A stretch of 64,000 bases of DNA from contig JAUNGB010000006.1 of NCBI GenBank assembly GCA_030524715.1, positions 33,382 to 97,381 of the forward strand, given 5' to 3'. Shown here piece by piece: positions 59,421 to 64,000 of this stretch. Made by a program: the position numbers and the translations under genes. The stretch is from Eubacteriales bacterium. GTDB lineage: Bacteria; Bacillota; Clostridia; Lachnospirales; Lachnospiraceae. The notes beneath the pieces were generated by a model, which was given only the letters and a program-made list of their open reading frames with translations, was not told the DNA's origin and made no database searches. How positions within the stretch are numbered: position 1 is the stretch's first letter; the number at the start of each line of letters is the position of its first letter.

Positions 59421-59900
59421 ATGAGTCGAAAAACCGCATACCTGGGACTGTTTTCCGCTGTAGCGATCATCTTCGGCTATGTGGAATCATTAGTTCCTGT
59501 TTTCGCCGGAATTCCCGGAATCAAGCTTGGATTGGCCAACCTTGCCGTCCTGTTTATTCTGGCAAGATATTCTTATAAGGAAGCTGCTCTGGTATCTCTG
59601 GTAAGAATTCTTGTGATCGGATTTATGTTCGGCAATCTGTTCAGTATTATTTACAGTCTGGCAGGAGCTGCTCTCAGTCTGACTGTCATGACCTTTATGA
59701 AAAAGTACAGTGGATTCAGTCTGGCAGGAATCAGCGTTGCCGGAGGGGTAACCCATAATGTGGGCCAGCTTCTGGTCGCTACGATAATTGTGGAAAATTT
59801 CAGCCTGCTTTATTATGCCCCAGCCCTTCTGATATCAGGAGTGATCACCGGCCTGCTGATTGGATGGCTGACCACAGAAGTTTTAAAAAGAATTCCTTAA
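59421..59900 (+). CDS. Gx transporter family membrane protein (heptaprenyl diphosphate synthase component I-like)
   Basis: 159 residues, five to six membrane segments. VESLVPVFAGIPGIKLGLANLAVLFIL and GAALSLTVMTFMKKYSG are family-typical, as is the GGVTHNVGQLLVA segment. The structure resembles ECF transporter S components. It starts three bases after the NusG-II gene. In electron-transfer loci this family is linked to quinone or flavin supply; the real role is unsettled. Confidence 0.85.
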   Translation: MSRKTAYLGLFSAVAIIFGYVESLVPVFAGIPGIKLGLANLAVLFILARYSYKEAALVSLVRILVIGFMFGNLFSIIYSLAGAALSLTVMTFMKKYSGFSLAGISVAGGVTHNVGQLLVATIIVENFSLLYYAPALLISGVITGLLIGWLTTEVLKRIP

Positions 59901-60082
59901 GATACCTGCAAAAACAATTTTCAAACATACTCCCGAAAAGAACTGCTGCCCGGAAAATATTCTGCGCAGTGGTTCTTTTTTCTTATAGCATCGTAGTTAA
60001 CATGAATCCCGAACCAGAGCGTGTTTCGAATATGGTCTTTGGGACTGGCATCATATTATTTCCACAAATTATGTTTTATGTA

Positions 60083-60111
60083 TTGACAAATAAATATATA
60101 TGTGATTAAAT
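60083..60111 (+). promoter_or_regulatory. Promoter of the metal ATPase gene
   Basis: A perfect TTGACA is followed after 17 bases by TTAAAT. The -10 box lies inside the operator at 60100. Confidence 0.65.
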
Positions 60112-60119
60112 TATCACAT
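60100..60119. promoter_or_regulatory. Inverted-repeat operator, probably ArsR/SmtB type
   Basis: ATGTGAT-TAAATT-ATCACAT is a perfect seven-base dyad over the -10 box. The ArsR-family sensor at 63381 is the likely reader. Confidence 0.55.
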
Positions 60120-60190
60120 GAACAATTAATCATATGTAGTGTTTTTCGATATATGTTTACCTACTATATTATATGGAAGGAGTTTCAACA

Positions 60191-63100
60191 ATGACTAAGA
60201 AGGACAAATTACAAAATGGTCATGAAGAACATGAACACGAGCATTCTCATGAGCACCAACACGAGCATGGCGATTCCTGCGGCTGCGGACATGACCACTC
60301 CCATGAGGAACACGGGCATTCCCATGAACATCATCACGAGCACGGTGATTCCTGCAGTTGCGGGCATGACCACTCCCATGATGAGTATGAACACGAACAT
60401 TCCCATGAACACCACCATGAGCATGGCGATTCCTGCGGCTGCGGACATGACCATTCCCATGATGAACATGAACACGAACATTCCCATGAACACCACCATG
60501 AGCACGGTGATTCCTGCGGTTGCGGACATGATCATTCCCATGATGAGCATGAACATGAACATTCCCATGAACATCATCACGAGCACGGTGATTCCTGCGG
60601 TTGCGGACATGACCACTCCCATGAGGAGCATGAACACGAGCATTCTCATGAACACCACCACGAGCATGGCGATTCCTGCGGTTGCGGACATGACCATTCC
60701 CACGAAGAACACGAACACCACCACGAACATCATCACACACCGGGACATCCGGATGATTGTCAGTGTGAGCTTTGTCATCCACATGCGGAATATTGTGATG
60801 TATGCGGCCAGAGCCTTGCCAACTGTACCTGCCATATGCCGGATGACGGTTTGGAAAAAAGAGTTTATATTCTGGAAAACCTTGGCTGCGCTCACTGTGC
60901 CTCCAAAATGGAAGCCAAGATCAAAGAGCTTCCCGGCGTAAAATATGCAACTATCACTTATGCGACCAAACAGCTTCGTCTTTCCGCCGAGAATCACGAA
61001 AAGCTTTTGCCTGAAATCCAGAATATCTGTACCTCTATTGAATCACAGGTAAAGGTAGTACCAAGAGGCGGCAAACTTCCCGGAGCATTTAAAACCAAAA
61101 CTTACCTTCTGGAAAATCTGGGCTGTGCTCACTGCGCTTCCAAAATGGAAGAACAGATCAGTAAGCTTGACGGCGTCACTGACGCGACCATTACTTTTGC
61201 AACCAAGCAGCTCCGCGTGACTGCCCAGAACCCGGATCGCTACCTGCCCCAGATACGCAAGATCTGCAGTTCCATTGAATCTCAGGTTCAGGTTGTGGAA
61301 AAAGACACTGCACCAAAAAGCGCTGACACTCTCCCTCTGGAAACAGAACGTACTTCCTCCAAAGAGCCAGTTTCCAAAGAACGTAAGGATCTGATTTCCA
61401 TCGGCATCGGCGCTGCTCTGTTTATTGTGGGAGAAATTCTGGAGCATATGGGCTACGGCGATATGACGACACTTCCGATTTTTATTATCGGTTATCTCAT
61501 TCTGGGAGGAAAAATTCTTCTGGAGGCTGCCCGTAATATTACACATGGACAGATTTTTGACGAAAACTTCCTGATGAGTATTGCGACGCTTGGCGCATTT
61601 GGTATTCGTGAATATCCGGAAGCTGTAGGCGTTATGCTCTTCTACCGCATTGGAGAGTTTTTTGAGCACAAGGCTGTAGACAGAAGCCGGGGACAGATTA
61701 TGGATGCAGTAGATATGCGTCCTGAGGTCGTAAATCTTCTGATCGGAGAGGATGTTCAGGTAATTCCTGCCGAGGACGCACAGATTGGCGACATCCTTCT
61801 TATCCGTCCCGGTGACAGAATCCCGTTGGACGGCGTTATCGTAGAGGGCGACAGCCGAATCGATACTTCTCCAATCACCGGAGAGCCGGTTCCTGTAACT
61901 GTTAAATTTGGCGACGAGGTCACTTCCGGCTGCGTAAATACCTCCGGCCAGTTAAAAATCCGTGTAGAAAAGCTTCTGGAAGAATCCATGGTTACCCGTA
62001 TTCTGGATTCCGTGGAAAATGCTGCGGCAAGCAAGCCTAAAATCGACCGTTTCATTACACGTTTCGCCAAGGTTTACACTCCTTGTGTCGTTGGAATCGC
62101 CCTGGCAACTGCAGTCCTTCCTTCCCTTGTAACAGGGAACTGGAATTACTGGGTTTATACAGCTCTTACTTTCCTGGTTATGAGCTGCCCGTGCGCCCTT
62201 GTTTTAAGCGTACCTCTTGCCTTTTTCTCCGGTATAGGAGCCGGTTCCAAAAAGGGCATCCTGTTCAAGGGCGGCGTATCCATTGAGTCTTTAGGTCACT
62301 TAGGCGCAGTCGTAATGGATAAAACCGGAACTATCACAGAGGGGAACTTCCAGTTGCAGAAAGTAATCCCTGCCGGCAGCTTTCACGAGGACGAGCTGCT
62401 CCGGATCTGCGCAAGCTGCGAACAGAATTCCACTCATCCGATTGCCAACAGTATCGTAACAGCGGCCCGTGAACGTGGCCTGAGATTGGATACCCCATCC
62501 TCACTGGAAGAGATCGCGGGACACGGAATCGTTGCAGCCATGCCGGAGGGACAGATTCTCTGCGGAAACCGTAAGTTAATGGATAAATATCATATTCCTG
62601 TAAAAGAATTGAAGGATGGCTCTTACGGGGCGGAAGTATTCCTTGCGGTCAATGGAAGCTTTGCAGGATACATGCTGATCTCTGATACAGTCAAAGCCGA
62701 CGCAAAATCAGCAATCGGACGCTTAAAGGCCATGGGGCTTCATACCATTATGCTGACCGGAGATTCCCAGGACAGCGCCCAGGCAGTTGCCAAAGAGACA
62801 GGAATTGATGACGTATACGCGAAGCTGCTGCCTCAGGATAAGCTGAATGCCCTGACTAAGGTACGTAATGACCACGGTGCGGTAATGTTTGTCGGCGACG
62901 GAATCAATGACGCCCCGGTTCTGGCAGGAGCCGATGTAGGGGCCGCGATGGGAAGCGGGGCTGATGCTGCAATTGAGGCTGCCGATGCAGTATTTATGAA
63001 TTCCAGCGTAGAATCTATTCCGGATGCAATTGCCATTGCCCGGAGCACAAACCGGATTGCTGTACAGAATGTGGTATTCGCACTCATTATCAAGGTCGCT

Positions 63101-63214
63101 GTTATGATTCTTGGGCTTGTGGGATTTGCGAATATGTGGATGGCTGTGTTTGCGGATACCGGAGTAGCTATGCTTTGTGTATTAAATTCTATCAGGATAC
63201 TTTATAAAAAGTAA
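60191..63214 (+). CDS. P-type metal-transporting ATPase (CPC type, Zn/Cd/Co-like) with His-rich repeat tail
   Basis: 1007 residues from the ATG at 60191 (GGAAGGAG upstream). Residues about 10-190 carry six copies of GDSCGCGHDHSH separated by HEHSHEHHHEH, a 27-residue period. A Cys-rich knuckle (CQCELCHPH, CDVCGQ) follows, then two HMA domains with GCAHC (about 232 and 311), about six to eight membrane segments, SCPCALVLS (about 665), DKTGT (about 709), STHPIANS and GDGINDAP (about 901). It exports divalent metal, most likely zinc or cadmium. The tail may buffer or sense the metal. Confidence 0.93.
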   Translation: MTKKDKLQNGHEEHEHEHSHEHQHEHGDSCGCGHDHSHEEHGHSHEHHHEHGDSCSCGHDHSHDEYEHEHSHEHHHEHGDSCGCGHDHSHDEHEHEHSHEHHHEHGDSCGCGHDHSHDEHEHEHSHEHHHEHGDSCGCGHDHSHEEHEHEHSHEHHHEHGDSCGCGHDHSHEEHEHHHEHHHTPGHPDDCQCELCHPHAEYCDVCGQSLANCTCHMPDDGLEKRVYILENLGCAHCASKMEAKIKELPGVKYATITYATKQLRLSAENHEKLLPEIQNICTSIESQVKVVPRGGKLPGAFKTKTYLLENLGCAHCASKMEEQISKLDGVTDATITFATKQLRVTAQNPDRYLPQIRKICSSIESQVQVVEKDTAPKSADTLPLETERTSSKEPVSKERKDLISIGIGAALFIVGEILEHMGYGDMTTLPIFIIGYLILGGKILLEAARNITHGQIFDENFLMSIATLGAFGIREYPEAVGVMLFYRIGEFFEHKAVDRSRGQIMDAVDMRPEVVNLLIGEDVQVIPAEDAQIGDILLIRPGDRIPLDGVIVEGDSRIDTSPITGEPVPVTVKFGDEVTSGCVNTSGQLKIRVEKLLEESMVTRILDSVENAAASKPKIDRFITRFAKVYTPCVVGIALATAVLPSLVTGNWNYWVYTALTFLVMSCPCALVLSVPLAFFSGIGAGSKKGILFKGGVSIESLGHLGAVVMDKTGTITEGNFQLQKVIPAGSFHEDELLRICASCEQNSTHPIANSIVTAARERGLRLDTPSSLEEIAGHGIVAAMPEGQILCGNRKLMDKYHIPVKELKDGSYGAEVFLAVNGSFAGYMLISDTVKADAKSAIGRLKAMGLHTIMLTGDSQDSAQAVAKETGIDDVYAKLLPQDKLNALTKVRNDHGAVMFVGDGINDAPVLAGADVGAAMGSGADAAIEAADAVFMNSSVESIPDAIAIARSTNRIAVQNVVFALIIKVAVMILGLVGFANMWMAVFADTGVAMLCVLNSIRILYKK
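60240..60730. repeat. Tandem 81-base coding repeats in the ATPase gene
   Basis: Six copies of an 81-base unit centred on GATTCCTGCGGCTGCGGACA differ mainly at third codon positions. Codon-neutral drift with a conserved His/Cys pattern argues for selection on the protein. Confidence 0.85.
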
Positions 63215-63251
63215 CCCCAAATGCTCGTTACTGCCAGTTTTTTAAAGATTC

Positions 63252-63296
63252 CACCTGTACGGTTGGAATATCAAGAATATTGCAACCGCACAGGTA
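63252..63296. repeat. Inverted repeat between ATPase and regulator genes
   Basis: CACCTGTACGGTTGGAATATC and its near-perfect complement pair around three to four bases. There is no U-tract. It may be a processing or attenuation hairpin. Confidence 0.5.
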
Positions 63297-63304
63297 GAAA
63301 AGAT

Positions 63305-63333
63305 TTGACCAAGTCCCCCATTTTCGTTAAAAT
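63305..63333 (+). promoter_or_regulatory. Promoter of the ArsR-family regulator
   Basis: TTGACC and TAAAAT are 17 bases apart, about 50 bases before the start. Confidence 0.6.
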
Positions 63334-63380
63334 AGAAATATCCTGTTAATGTTTTACATATAGAGTGGAGGATATATGAA

Positions 63381-63689
63381 ATGAACGTTCAAAAAATCGA
63401 TTATCATACGGATGACGAAACTTTATACAGACTTGCGGAACTGTTCAAAGTATTTGGAGATCCCACCAGAATTCGCATTCTGTATACGCTCTCCCAAAAA
63501 GAGCTGTGTGTACAGGACATTGCGGATAACCTGAATATGACACAAAGCGCTATTTCCCACCAGCTTCGCATTTTAAAGCAGGCCGCCCTGGTAAAATTCC
63601 GGCGGGAGGGTAAAACTATTTATTATTCTCTGGCGGACGACCATGTAGCTACCATTATGGCGCAGGGGCTGGAGCATGTTTGTGAATAA
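63381..63689 (+). CDS. ArsR/SmtB-family metal-responsive repressor
   Basis: 102 residues. A winged helix-turn-helix has LAELFKVFGDPTRIRIL, ELCVQDIADNLNMTQSAISHQLRIL and the wing KFRREGKTIYYSL. The C-terminal helix DDHVATIMAQGLEH has the Asp/His spacing of the alpha-5 zinc site of CzrA/SmtB. This points to zinc (or cobalt) sensing and fits the neighbouring exporter. It has its own promoter and is probably autoregulated. Confidence 0.92.
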   Translation: MNVQKIDYHTDDETLYRLAELFKVFGDPTRIRILYTLSQKELCVQDIADNLNMTQSAISHQLRILKQAALVKFRREGKTIYYSLADDHVATIMAQGLEHVCE

Positions 63690-63774
63690 TTATGCATTCT
63701 ATTGTTTTAGTCCACACTCGGTATATTCAACGGAGTGCAGCATGCGGAAACGCCCGTGTAAATTGATTACAATC

Positions 63775-63811
63775 GTCCCTGAATCCTTCTTGAACGACAG
63801 ATTCAGGGACA
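63775..63811. terminator. Hairpin after the ArsR gene, possible terminator
   Basis: GTCCCTGAATC pairs with GATTCAGGGAC. No clear T run follows, so the call is tentative. Confidence 0.4.
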
Positions 63812-63846
63812 TCTGAAAAATCTGATCACATCCTGTACGGTTTCCT

Positions 63847-63989
63847 TTACAATCCATACTCTGAAAATAACTGTTCACGGTATTCCTTATCTACTGACAC
63901 TTTTTCCAATGCATCATACCGCTTGCTGTCCAAAAGAAAGAGAGTTAATTTTCCAAATCGTTCCATCCCTTTTTCCATTCCCCTTTCCA
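63847..63989 (-). pseudogene. Remnant of a second Rpn-type nuclease gene (C-terminal end)
   Basis: Reading leftward, the frame codes for MERFGKLTLFLLDSKRYD and DKEYREQLFSEYGL before the TAA at 63847-63849. This is the usual closing stretch of Lachnospiraceae Rpn-like proteins. A TGA in the same frame lies within ten bases of the window edge, just before a repeated MERGMEKGME, so the gene is either frameshifted in that repeat or truncated. The rest would lie beyond the window. Confidence 0.5.
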
Positions 63990-64000
63990 TTCACTTTTCC

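Noticed and set aside
60240-60730. Regularly spaced repeats as a CRISPR array
   Set aside because: The units are contiguous and coding, with no unique spacers and no cas genes.
60195-60997. Long frames rich in His, Met and Arg on both strands over the ATPase start
   Set aside because: They are shadows of the 81-base His-rich repeats and have no start signals or family resemblance.
1-64000. tRNA or rRNA genes, or an integrated prophage
   Set aside because: No cloverleaf, rRNA-like or phage structural/integrase sequence was recognised by eye on either strand; a tRNAscan or Infernal run would settle it.

Overview
The window looks like the chromosome of a gut Lachnospiraceae (Clostridia; Blautia- or Mediterraneibacter-like). 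This is inferred from gene content: AGGAGG ribosome sites, YesM/YesN-type regulators, RbsABC-type sugar importers, a Clostridium phytofermentans-like fucose/rhamnose microcompartment cluster, FMN-binding surface proteins and Rpn-type nucleases. No rRNA or tRNA gene was seen. Coordinates use the start codon judged best from the ribosome site, so several genes begin inside a longer open frame.

Layout. 1-220: 3' end of a carbamate kinase gene, closed by a two-way terminator. 409-9904 (minus): a sugar ABC importer (permease, ATPase, permease, binding protein) preceded by a three-part sensing unit (AraC-type response regulator, YesM-type kinase, membrane-anchored binding protein). 10425-17127 (minus): a LacI-controlled polyol operon with a GatY/KbaY-like aldolase, FGGY kinase, GatD-like dehydrogenase, PfkB kinase and aldo/keto reductase. 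17533-22862: fucose mutarotase, an SH3-like wall protein, L-fucose isomerase with a divergent AraC regulator, and an alpha/beta-hydrolase-like protein. 23137-24183: an Rpn-type nuclease.

24590-45373 (minus) is the core of the window, a microcompartment supercluster of about 21 kb. Transcription runs from a glycyl-radical diol dehydratase and its activase, through shell proteins, a PduV/EutP GTPase, fuculose/rhamnulose-phosphate aldolase, CoA-acylating aldehyde dehydrogenase, alcohol dehydrogenase, more shell proteins, PduL, PduN, PduS, a PduT-like protein and a DeoR regulator, to an iron alcohol dehydrogenase and a complete B12-dependent diol dehydratase set (PduC, D, E, G, H, O). One locus therefore carries both the oxygen-sensitive B12-independent and the B12-dependent way to turn 1,2-propanediol into propionaldehyde. 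Encapsulation-type helices on the aldolase, both central dehydrogenases, PduL and PduD suggest one shared shell.

45712-49554: PHP phosphoesterase, lipid kinase, MATE exporter, and a small cysteine-rich protein behind a cobalamin riboswitch. 50318-59900: a flavin-based electron-transfer region (FMN-binding proteins, polyferredoxin, ApbE flavin transferase, NusG-II and Gx-transporter proteins) interleaved with two large surface proteins resembling Treponema Tp47. Two of its promoters share TTAG-N6-CTAA sites. 60191-63689: a CPC-type metal ATPase with a long His-rich repeat tail, and an ArsR metal sensor. The right edge holds a remnant of another Rpn-like gene.

Joint function (inference): fucose or rhamnose is isomerised, phosphorylated by a kinase not seen here, and cleaved to DHAP and lactaldehyde. 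Lactaldehyde is reduced to 1,2-propanediol, which is dehydrated in the shell by either enzyme and disproportionated to propanol and propionyl-phosphate.
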